A stretch of DNA of 15,725 nt, from assembly GCA_014871665.1 (NCBI GenBank), contig WGSL01000049.1:1-15725 (forward strand). Direction: 5' to 3'. This document shows, piece after piece, positions 6,799-13,407 of the stretch; the first letter of the stretch is position 1; each line of letters opens with the position of its first letter. Both the position numbers and the translations under genes were made by a program. Source of the DNA: Collinsella sp. (lineage in GTDB: Bacteria > Actinomycetota > Coriobacteriia > Coriobacteriales > Coriobacteriaceae). The notes beneath the pieces were generated by a model. It was given only the letters and a program-made list of their open reading frames with translations. It was not told the DNA's origin and searched no databases.

Positions 6799-7593
6799 TT
6801 AGGCGAGGCTCTCCAGAACACGGCGGAGCTCCTGCTGGACGGCGTGGTCGCGGTTGCGACCCACCACGCGATCGGCAACCGCTTTGAGCGCGGGGCGCGC
6901 GTTTTCCATCGCACAGCCCGTGCCGACAAAGCGAATGATCTCGTAGTCGTTCATCGAGTCGCCAAACGCCATGACCTCGTCGCGCCCAATGCCATAATGC
7001 TCCGCAAGCTGTGCGATGCCCGAGGCCTTCGACACGCCGGGCTGCATGGCATCGATCCACGCATTTCCAGAAGGCGCAAAGGTAAAGAGCTGACCGAGTT
7101 CTCGCTGTAGCACGTACGCACTGTCCATAACGGCACAGTCATCGCAAAAGATACTCGCCTTGATGATATTTACGCTGGGATCGGGCAGTTCCCAAATGCG
7201 CTCGGCATTGGGAAGGTCCTTATCGACCTCGCGTACGAACTTGCACTCGTCATCGAGCAAGAAGGATTTGGTTCGGTCAAAGAGCGCAAGATGCAGATTG
7301 GGAAACGTCGCGACAGCCTGGGCGAGCCTTCGAATCGCCAGGTGCGAATACACCTCACGGTCTACCATTTTGCCGTCGGCGTAGACCTGGGCACCGTTAG
7401 CGGCGACAAAGTCCATCTTGTCGCGAACGGGCGCAAAGAACTCGCACAGGCGATCGTAGCGACGACCTGACGATGCGGCGAAATGCACGCCATGCTCGTG
7501 TAGCGCCAGAATCAGTTCGTAGGTCTCGGGAGGCACCTGGCTGTTTTCGTCAAGCAACGTGCCGTCCATATCGGATGCAATCAGTTTAAACAT
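6799..7593 (-). CDS. Cof-type HAD-superfamily phosphatase (subfamily IIB)
   Basis: A 264-residue soluble phosphatase; the substrate is unknown. Motif I is DMDGTLLD (D8, D10), motif II ASSGR (S42), motif III GVSKASGI (K189) and motif IV FGDSMNDYEII (D212, D216), so all catalytic positions are present; a type IIB cap lies between motifs II and III. AANGAQVYADGK (65-75) is typical of Cof-like proteins. The start at 7593 has AAGGGAG 7 nt upstream. That ribosome binding site lies inside the 3' arm of a 62-bp palindrome, which suggests control of initiation or early termination. The gene converges on the IS and on the other HAD gene. It follows adenine deaminase on the same strand with a 206-bp gap. 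Confidence 0.93.
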   Translation of the reverse strand: MFKLIASDMDGTLLDENSQVPPETYELILALHEHGVHFAASSGRRYDRLCEFFAPVRDKMDFVAANGAQVYADGKMVDREVYSHLAIRRLAQAVATFPNLHLALFDRTKSFLLDDECKFVREVDKDLPNAERIWELPDPSVNIIKASIFCDDCAVMDSAYVLQRELGQLFTFAPSGNAWIDAMQPGVSKASGIAQLAEHYGIGRDEVMAFGDSMNDYEIIRFVGTGCAMENARPALKAVADRVVGRNRDHAVQQELRRVLESLA

Positions 7594-7598
7594 AGAAA

Positions 7599-7660
7599 AG
7601 CTCCCTTCGGGCTTGTTGGAATCGAACGTGTATCCAATTCCAACGTACCCAAAGGGAGCT
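7599..7660 (-). promoter_or_regulatory. Palindrome covering the ribosome binding site of the second HAD gene
   Basis: Outer arms of 13 bp (7599-7611 and 7648-7660, one mismatch) and inner arms of 8 bp (GTTGGAAT at 7615-7622, complement at 7637-7644) form one long hairpin. On the minus-strand transcript the 3' arm ends in GAAGGGAGCTTTTCT and contains the AAGGGAG ribosome binding site. The TTTTCT after it makes the same hairpin look like an intrinsic terminator. It could be the terminator of the adenine deaminase transcript, a regulatory switch for the HAD gene, or both. Confidence 0.6.
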
Positions 7661-7772
7661 CAGGTAAGACTCCGCGGGCGCAAACGTTACAAGGACCTGG
7701 CAAATAGCTCACGCGCACCAGGGGTCCCACATTCGCAGCGCCAGGCAACACGTCAAAGAGTGTCGCAGGCGA

Positions 7773-7803
7773 CTAGACGTTTAAGAACGTCCCCGATGAC
7801 TAG
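7773..7803. repeat. CTAG-flanked palindromic intergenic repeat, copy 2
   Basis: Read on the minus strand it starts CTAGTCATCGGGGACG and ends ACGTCTAG, flanked by CTAG at both ends like copy 1 (5111-5158). It shares 20 of the first 21 bases counted from the stop codon. It lacks the internal duplicated unit of copy 1. Its first CTAG supplies the TAG stop of adenine deaminase. Confidence 0.8.
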
Positions 7804-9620
7804 TCGGCGTAGGTGAAGGTTGTGACGTCGAACATGCCCTCGGGGCGGATGCGGAGCGTCGGGATAACCGGCAGGGGCAGGAAGATGATGCCCATGATGG
7901 GGTCGAGCGGCGGCTCGATGCCCATGGCGCGCGCCTTGACCATAAAGTCGTCGTGCTGCGCGGCGACATCCTCGGCCGTGCCTTCGCTCATCAGACCGCC
8001 GAGCGCCAGCGGAATGCGCGCCACGACCTCGCCGTTGCGCACCAGCACGTGACCACCCTGGCCCACAGCCTCAACAGCAGCCATCATATCGGCAGCGTTA
8101 TCACCCACGACGCACACGTTGTGCGAGTCGTGGCCGATCGTGGAGGCAATGGCGCCACCGGTGATGGTGAAGCCACGCACCCAGCCGCGACCGATATGCT
8201 TGCCGACAAGGCCCAGGCCCGCAGGACCATCACCGTCGGCGCCCTCGGCCTGCAGCGACACACCGCGGCCGTGGCGCTCGATCAGCATAATGCGACGCAG
8301 GCCCTCGGCGCTCTCGGGGCGAGCCATACCCGTGATGGCCTTACCCGGCACCACGTCAATCACGGCCTCGCCCGGCTTAAAGGCATAGTCGAATACGTCG
8401 AGCGAAAGCTTCGGCAGCTTAACGGACGCGCGCAGCTCGTCGGCAAGGGCTGCGACCTCGGCCATCTCGGGTGCGATCTCGCCCACAAAGGTGCCGTCCT
8501 GCGCCACCAGAGCACCGGCGGCGTATACGCGATGCGGAGCCGTGGTGAACGTCAGGTCATTGAGCACCAGCAGGTCGGCACGCTTGCCCGGGGCGATGGC
8601 GCCACGCAGTTCGTGCGGGTCGCGGCAGCCGTGATCCAGGCCAAACGCCTCAGCCGTGGAAAGGGACGCCATGGAGATAGCGACCACCGGGTCGATACCG
8701 GCCTCAATCGCCACGCGGCAGGCGTTGTCGATCATGCCGGACGCAAGCGCATCGGAAGGAGCGCGGTCGTCGGTCGCAAAGCAGCAACGGCGGGCACGGG
8801 CAGGATTCTCCAGCAGCATCGGCGACAGGTTGGCCAGGTCATGGCCGCACGTACCCTCGCGCAGCATCACATACATGCCGCGAGACAGCTTGTCGAGTGC
8901 CTCCTCGGGAATCGTCGACTCATGGTCAGCGATAATACCTGCTGCGGCATAGGCGTTGAGGTCCTTGCCGGCAACGAGCGGCGCGTGACCGTCAACCTGC
9001 TTGGACGGCGTCTGGTTGGCAGCGTCGATTCGAGCGCAGGTCTCGGGATCGGCCATAAAGACGCCCGGCAGGTTCATCATCTCGCCCAGGCCAAAGACAT
9101 CGCCCGGATGCTCGGCAAAAAACGCCTGCATGTCAGCGGCGGTAATCACAGCGCCTGCTTGCTCATCGGGCAGCGCGGGCACGCACGAGGGCATCATGTA
9201 CTTGATGGAAATGGGCGCGCGACGGCCGTCCTCGATCATAAAGCGCAGGCCGTCCAGGCCGGAAACGTTGGCGATCTCGTGGCTGTCGGCAATGGCAGTG
9301 GTGGTACCGCGCGTCGCCGCCATGCGCGCATACTCGGCAGGGCGGATGTTCGAAGACTCGATATGCAAGTGTCCGTCAATAAAACCGGGGGCAAGATAGC
9401 GGCCCTGGCAATCGATGACCTCGGCAGCCTCATACGTACCGGCGGCATCGTCGCGACCATCGTAGAGCACACCGACGATCACGCCATCCTTGACGGCAAC
9501 GCTACCGGGCGCCACGCGCTGGCCGTACACATCGACAATCTGTGCGTTGGCAAACAGCGTGTCAACGGGCACACGACCCTCGGCGGCCTCGATCACAGAT
9601 CTCATGACCTCAACGGACAT
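7800..9620 (-). CDS. ade: Adenine deaminase
   Basis: Hydrolyses adenine to hypoxanthine and ammonia, a purine salvage step, in the cytosol. The 606-residue length is normal for the Ade type of the amidohydrolase superfamily. Metal-site motifs are present: GFIDGHLHIESS (H84, H86, E88), FGLGEMMN (E180), VDGHAP (H212), IADHES (H233) and FATDDRAP (D284/D285). The C-terminal domain has GLVGKHIGRGWVRGFTITGGAIASTIGHDSHNVCVVG, characteristic of this enzyme. The ORF is open further upstream, but ATG 9620 is chosen because AAAGGAG lies 5 nt before it and similarity begins there. The leader contains an intrinsic terminator 20-56 nt before the start, suggesting attenuation. The stop codon is provided by a palindromic repeat. 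Confidence 0.96.
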   Translation of the reverse strand: MSVEVMRSVIEAAEGRVPVDTLFANAQIVDVYGQRVAPGSVAVKDGVIVGVLYDGRDDAAGTYEAAEVIDCQGRYLAPGFIDGHLHIESSNIRPAEYARMAATRGTTTAIADSHEIANVSGLDGLRFMIEDGRRAPISIKYMMPSCVPALPDEQAGAVITAADMQAFFAEHPGDVFGLGEMMNLPGVFMADPETCARIDAANQTPSKQVDGHAPLVAGKDLNAYAAAGIIADHESTIPEEALDKLSRGMYVMLREGTCGHDLANLSPMLLENPARARRCCFATDDRAPSDALASGMIDNACRVAIEAGIDPVVAISMASLSTAEAFGLDHGCRDPHELRGAIAPGKRADLLVLNDLTFTTAPHRVYAAGALVAQDGTFVGEIAPEMAEVAALADELRASVKLPKLSLDVFDYAFKPGEAVIDVVPGKAITGMARPESAEGLRRIMLIERHGRGVSLQAEGADGDGPAGLGLVGKHIGRGWVRGFTITGGAIASTIGHDSHNVCVVGDNAADMMAAVEAVGQGGHVLVRNGEVVARIPLALGGLMSEGTAEDVAAQHDDFMVKARAMGIEPPLDPIMGIIFLPLPVIPTLRIRPEGMFDVTTFTYAD

Positions 9621-9640
9621 ACATACTCCTTTAACCGTAG

Positions 9641-9676
9641 AAAAAAGCTGCGGAGCGGACAGGCCTTCACCGCAGC
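9641..9676 (-). terminator. Terminator inside the adenine deaminase leader (possible attenuator)
   Basis: On the minus strand GCTGCGG (9676-9670) pairs perfectly with CCGCAGC (9653-9647) around a 16-nt loop, followed by TTTTTTC. It ends 20 nt before the ade start codon. As an intrinsic terminator it would stop transcripts before the gene unless an alternative fold or antiterminator acts. I see no recognisable purine aptamer upstream. Confidence 0.65.
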
Positions 9677-9688
9677 AAACCAATAGCC

Positions 9689-9717
9689 ATTGTATGCCAA
9701 AAGGAGGCCGCCGATAA
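9689..9717 (-). promoter_or_regulatory. Possible promoter of adenine deaminase
   Basis: Minus strand: -10 TACAAT (9694-9689), 17-nt spacer, -35-like TTATCG (9717-9712). The -10 is good and the -35 poor. Initiation here would place the leader terminator almost at the transcript start, so an earlier promoter is also possible. Confidence 0.35.
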
Positions 9718-9840
9718 CACCCCTTCCGCTTAACGGCACACGCCGCTTGGCGCAATGGGGGGGCTGCCGCTGAGCACCAATACAAGGAGTGTCCCAAAGT
9801 GCCAACAACGGGAGCGCCGATGTTTTGGCAACCACAGCGA
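9718..9840. other. Intergenic stretch with no recognised feature
   Basis: Part of the 358-bp gap between tyrS and ade. It holds a GGGGGGG run at 9759-9765 and a weak TGCCAA/TTGGCA inverted repeat (about 9808-9834), but I see no gene, tRNA or convincing regulatory site. Confidence 0.3.
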
Positions 9841-9939
9841 GCGGGCCGCATTTGAGACAAGGTGACGTGAAACGAAAGGGCGCTGACCTTCTGGTCGCGC
9901 CCTTGAAGTTGAACGTCAGATTGTCCAAATGCGGCCCGC
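9841..9939 (+). repeat. 99-bp near-palindrome forming a rod-like hairpin
   Basis: Arms 9841-9888 and 9893-9939 around a TTCT loop. Paired blocks of 14, 5, 6, 3, 8 and 4 bp (40 pairs) are separated by small bulges and three internal loops. In + strand RNA the internal loops would be GG/GA, GA/GA and GA/GAA, able to form sheared G-A pairs; in minus-strand RNA they would be pyrimidine-only. It lies 40 bp past the tyrS stop. It could be a structured RNA, a miniature mobile element or a large termination structure; no long T-run follows it. Confidence 0.7.
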
Positions 9940-9953
9940 GCAGCGTCGGCCGG

Positions 9954-9977
9954 TCCGCCGTTCGGTAGAACGGCGGA
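9954..9977 (-). terminator. Hairpin directly after the tyrS stop codon
   Basis: TCCGCCGTTC pairs perfectly with GAACGGCGGA (10 bp, 4-nt loop), one base past the stop codon. There is no T-run, so efficient intrinsic termination is doubtful; it may protect the 3' end. Confidence 0.5.
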
Positions 9978-9978
9978 A

Positions 9979-11190
9979 CTAAATCAACTTGAAGCCCTTG
10001 CGCTTGCCCACGGAGAGGGTGTCGCCCAGCTTGAGGGCGCTGGGGTCGATGTTGTAGCTCTTGGGAGCCACGGCCTTGCCGTTGATCTTGACGCCGCCGC
10101 CGTCGATGTCGCGACGGGCCTGGCCGGCGCTGGCCGAAAGGCCCAGGTCCTTAAGCAGACCGGCGAGGTAGATCTGGCCCTCGTCGTTAACAGTCAGCTC
10201 AACATGCTTCTCGGGGAAGTCGGCGAGCTGGCCCTCCTTGAACACGCGGTCGAACTCGGCCTGAGCCTCGTCGCCGGCACCGGCGCCGTGGTAGGTGTCG
10301 CACAGGTCGCGGCCCAGAGCGCGCTTAAGCTCATAGGGATCGGCAGAGCCGTCGGCCAGAGCAGCATCGATCTTGTCGACCTCGGCCGGGGTGAGCGAGC
10401 TCGCAAGGCGGTAGTACTTGCCGATCATCTCGTCGGGGATGGACATGGTCTTGCCGAACATATCCTTGGGCGCGTCGGTCAGGCCGATGTAGTTACCGTA
10501 GGACTTGGACATCTTACGGACGCCATCGGTACCCTCGAGCAGCGGCATGGTGAGCGCAATCTGGGGCTCCATGCCCATCTTCTCCATGAGCTCACGGCCG
10601 GCGAGCAGGTTGAAGAGCTGGTCGGTGCCGCCCATCTCCACGTCGGCCTTGATCTGCACGGAGTCGAAAGCCTGCATCACGGGATACAGGAACTCATGCA
10701 GGGCGATCGGCGTCTGAGACTGGTAGCGCTTGGTAAAGTCGTCGCGCTCAAGAATACGGGCGACGGTGAACTTGGAGCACACCTGCAGCAGACCAGCCAG
10801 ATCCATCGACAAGATCCAGTCACCGTTGTGCACGATGGTGGTCTTCTCGGGATCCAGGATCTTCATGGCCTGGCTCACGTAGGTCTCGGCATTGGCCTCG
10901 ATCTGCTCCTGCGAAAGCTGCGGACGGGTGGAATTCTTGCCCGAAGGGTCGCCAATCAACGCGGTACCGTTGCCGATGATGAGGGTGACGTTGTGGCCCA
11001 GGTCCTGGAACTGACGCATCTTGCGCAGCGGCACGGCGTGGCCCAGGTGCAGGTCGGGGCTGGTGGGATCGACGCCGAGCTTGATGTTGAGGGGCTCGCC
11101 CTTCTCAAGCTTCTTGCGAAGGTCGGCCTCGGGAACGATCTGCGCGGCGCCCGAGGTGATGATACGCATTTGCTCGTCAACAGACAGCAT
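9979..11190 (-). CDS. tyrS: Tyrosyl-tRNA synthetase (KMSKS type, TyrZ-like)
   Basis: Class I aminoacyl-tRNA synthetase that charges tRNA-Tyr with tyrosine. Of 403 residues, HLGH (48-51) is the HIGH motif and KMSKS (226-230) the second ATP-binding motif. KLGVDPTSPDLHLGH, IGDPSGKNSTRPQL and the MGGTDQLFNLLAGREL stretch are characteristic of tyrosyl enzymes of the TyrZ branch, which keep KMSKS, whereas the classic TyrS branch has KFGKT/S. The last 60 or so residues form an S4 RNA-binding domain (LKDLGLSASAGQARRDIDGGGVKING). The start at 11190 has a strong AAAGGAGG 7 nt upstream. The 96-bp gap to the upstream U32 gene contains a small hairpin but no T-box. It is the only Tyr enzyme in this window. 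Confidence 0.96.
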   Translation of the reverse strand: MLSVDEQMRIITSGAAQIVPEADLRKKLEKGEPLNIKLGVDPTSPDLHLGHAVPLRKMRQFQDLGHNVTLIIGNGTALIGDPSGKNSTRPQLSQEQIEANAETYVSQAMKILDPEKTTIVHNGDWILSMDLAGLLQVCSKFTVARILERDDFTKRYQSQTPIALHEFLYPVMQAFDSVQIKADVEMGGTDQLFNLLAGRELMEKMGMEPQIALTMPLLEGTDGVRKMSKSYGNYIGLTDAPKDMFGKTMSIPDEMIGKYYRLASSLTPAEVDKIDAALADGSADPYELKRALGRDLCDTYHGAGAGDEAQAEFDRVFKEGQLADFPEKHVELTVNDEGQIYLAGLLKDLGLSASAGQARRDIDGGGVKINGKAVAPKSYNIDPSALKLGDTLSVGKRKGFKLI

Positions 11191-11211
11191 TGGGTATCCT
11201 CCTTTTGCTAT

Positions 11212-11238
11212 AGCACCCTCGCCGAAAACGGCGGTGCT
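11212..11238 (-). other. Leader hairpin upstream of tyrS
   Basis: AGCACC pairs with GGTGCT and an inner GCCG-TTTT-CGGC stem-loop stacks on it with a 3-nt bulge. It ends shortly before the tyrS ribosome binding site. There is no T-run and no T-box consensus, so its role is uncertain. Confidence 0.4.
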
Positions 11239-11286
11239 GGAAGTCCATAAACTCTCTTATGATAACAAACTGACGCGACGCGGCAC

Positions 11287-13245
11287 CTACGACAGGAAAA
11301 TCCTCGTCCTGCCGCATGCGTCAATGGCAACTGGCAGACGTGTACCGTCACGCTCGACCAGATAGCGTGCCTGCCGACGACGCAAGCAGTCACGACAATG
11401 GACCTGCCCCGTCGCATCGGTGGCGCAGACGCCCTCGGCGGTCAGCAGGCAGTGCTCGCACACCATGAGCTCGGGGCAATCGGCATCGACGGGGCCCAAA
11501 ACATCAGGTTCGGCCGTCAGTTCGGCAATACGTTTCGCATCATTGCCGAGCAACTCGGCCGGCAAGTACACCCGCCCCGCACCGAGTCCGCGCAGCCAGG
11601 TAAGCGTGGCCCGATTCGCGCAGAACACCGGCGCCGCCACGTCAAACGTCACGCCCAGCTCGCGAGCGATCACCACCTGTCCCAGGTTGCGGCAGACGAC
11701 GCGCCCGGCACGCTGCATCAGTGAGCGGGTCCAGTCAGCGTCACTCGCGCGGCACACCTCGTCAAGCACCACAACGGCGTCGGACAAATCGAGTTCTCCG
11801 CACGGGTCGGCATCCATCAGCTGCCAAGCAAAAACCATGCGAGTGGGAACCGCGCACTCCACCAACTCCGTCGATGCACCGCCATCCACCGCAACGCCCT
11901 CAAAGGGCAGCACTTCAACGGCACGCGCAACGGGCGCAATCGCATCCGCCTCGGCCCGCATGCGCTCCAACACCGCCGCCGTCTGATCCAACACGCCGGC
12001 GCTGCGAATCAGGTACACCTCGCAGCCCGCGTCCACCTTACGCTTGCAATGCACGACGACGCGCTTCCCCGCTGCGGCATCCACCGGGCAGGGCACTTGC
12101 GGCCAGCGCTTGGGCACATCGGGACGCGCGTCGACACCCGGATAGAACCGAATCTCGAGCGTGTCACCCGCCGCCACGGCGGCGTCGAGCTCAACGGTCA
12201 CCTCTTCGTGGCCCACAGCGACCAAGCGCCCCACGCGCACGCCCTGGTTAATTGCGCGCTCAAAGCTCATCAGCTCGGCACCCGAACGCCCTCGCAGGTA
12301 CGCATCGGTAAACCCACGGTTAAACGACCTTCCCAGCTCGCGTTCAAGCTCTTCCACGACATCGGGGTCCCACGCGCCGTCGCGCAGCATATCGAGTGCC
12401 CGGCGCCACACCCGCACCACGTTGAATACGTAATCGGGGTTCTTCATGCGCCCCTCGATCTTGAGCGACGCCACGCCGGCATCTACAAGCTCGGGCAGAT
12501 GCGCAATACCCAGATAGTCACGCGGGCACAGCAGGCGATCTCCCTCGACGGCGACAACGCTCTGCCCCGCCTCGTCCACCAGGTCGTACGCCAGACGGCA
12601 CGGCTGCGTGCAGTCGCCGCGCATCGCCGAGCGTCCACGCCGCAGGGCCGAGAACTCGCACGCCCCAGAATAGCCGATGCAAATCGCACCGTGGCAGAAT
12701 ACCTCGATGGGCACGCCCGTGGCACATAGCGCCGTAATCTCGTCGACCGTCAGCTCGCGCGCCGTCGTCACACGCTCGACCCCCAGCTCATCGGCGGCAA
12801 GCCGCACGGCGCCTTCGCTATGAACGCCCGCCTGCGTGGACAGGTGAATCTCGACCCCGGGAATCGCCGCGCTCAGCGCGCAGGCCAACCCGGCATCGGC
12901 CACAATCAGAGCATCGGCGCCCAGCTCCAGTGCATGAGCTCCCAGCGCCACCGCATCGGACAGCTCATCGTCAAACACGAACACGTTGAGCGTCACGTAC
13001 ACGCGCACGCCATGGGCATGCGCCGCGGCGCAGCCGCGCGCAAACTCGTCATCCGTAAAGCCATGCGCGCTCACGCGGGCGTTAAAGCCGCCCAACCCCG
13101 CGTAGATGGCATCGGCACCCGCGGCGATGGCCGCAAGCATCTGGTCGAGCCCGCCCGCCGGCGCCAGCAGCTCGGGCAGCGCCGCACCGGCAGCATCCAA
13201 TCCAGTCTCGTATTGTCCGCTCGGCCCCATCGCCCGAATCGCCAT
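11287..13245 (-). CDS. U32-family protein (RlhA/TrhP-like RNA hydroxylation protein)
   Basis: Annotated historically as peptidase U32. Characterised relatives (RlhA, TrhP, UbiU/V) support prephenate- or Fe-S-dependent hydroxylation of RNA or quinones, not proteolysis. The 652 residues begin with the LLAPAGGLDQMLAAIAAGADAIYAGL barrel start. The U32 signature EVFCHGAICIGYSGAC is at 181-196; C189, C196, C212 or C216, and C240 match the Fe-S cysteine spacing of UbiU-type proteins. SLKIEGRMKNPDYV follows (260-273). The length is near RlhA (about 660), longer than TrhP. An extra cysteine cluster, C596, C599, C607, C617, C620, near the C-terminus resembles a small zinc or Fe-S site. The start at 13245 (AAGGAG 7 nt upstream) is preferred over an in-frame ATG at 13272. 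It is transcribed divergently from the penicillin-binding protein gene. Confidence 0.88.
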   Translation of the reverse strand: MAIRAMGPSGQYETGLDAAGAALPELLAPAGGLDQMLAAIAAGADAIYAGLGGFNARVSAHGFTDDEFARGCAAAHAHGVRVYVTLNVFVFDDELSDAVALGAHALELGADALIVADAGLACALSAAIPGVEIHLSTQAGVHSEGAVRLAADELGVERVTTARELTVDEITALCATGVPIEVFCHGAICIGYSGACEFSALRRGRSAMRGDCTQPCRLAYDLVDEAGQSVVAVEGDRLLCPRDYLGIAHLPELVDAGVASLKIEGRMKNPDYVFNVVRVWRRALDMLRDGAWDPDVVEELERELGRSFNRGFTDAYLRGRSGAELMSFERAINQGVRVGRLVAVGHEEVTVELDAAVAAGDTLEIRFYPGVDARPDVPKRWPQVPCPVDAAAGKRVVVHCKRKVDAGCEVYLIRSAGVLDQTAAVLERMRAEADAIAPVARAVEVLPFEGVAVDGGASTELVECAVPTRMVFAWQLMDADPCGELDLSDAVVVLDEVCRASDADWTRSLMQRAGRVVCRNLGQVVIARELGVTFDVAAPVFCANRATLTWLRGLGAGRVYLPAELLGNDAKRIAELTAEPDVLGPVDADCPELMVCEHCLLTAEGVCATDATGQVHCRDCLRRRQARYLVERDGTRLPVAIDACGRTRIFLS

Positions 13246-13407
13246 CGGCAAACTCCTTACCAAGGTATGCATTCACTCTGAAAAATGCCGTCTTCCAGCA
13301 TACACGAGGCCTCGCGCGCCCCGTTTGGTTTATCGTGTAATAACTTATGTCCATCCTGCCCCGACGGCACATCCACCGTCCGGCACGACATACCTGGAGG
13401 TCAATAT

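Noticed and set aside
4272..7593. The two HAD genes as a duplicated pair flanking the IS
   Set aside because: They share family motifs but differ strongly elsewhere and are in opposite orientation, so a recent duplication is not supported.
7615..7644. tRNA T-arm-like sequence (GTTCGATTCC on the minus strand)
   Set aside because: No acceptor, D or anticodon arms are found around it. The bases are better explained by the inner stem of the 62-bp palindrome.
7953..9686. 577-codon + strand frame over adenine deaminase
   Set aside because: Antisense to a gene with complete catalytic motifs; no family resemblance.
9621..9720. Purine riboswitch before adenine deaminase
   Set aside because: A terminator is present but I find no three-way junction aptamer or its conserved loop sequences.
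11191..11286. T-box leader before tyrS
   Set aside because: The gap is only 96 bp and has no T-box consensus or specifier stem.
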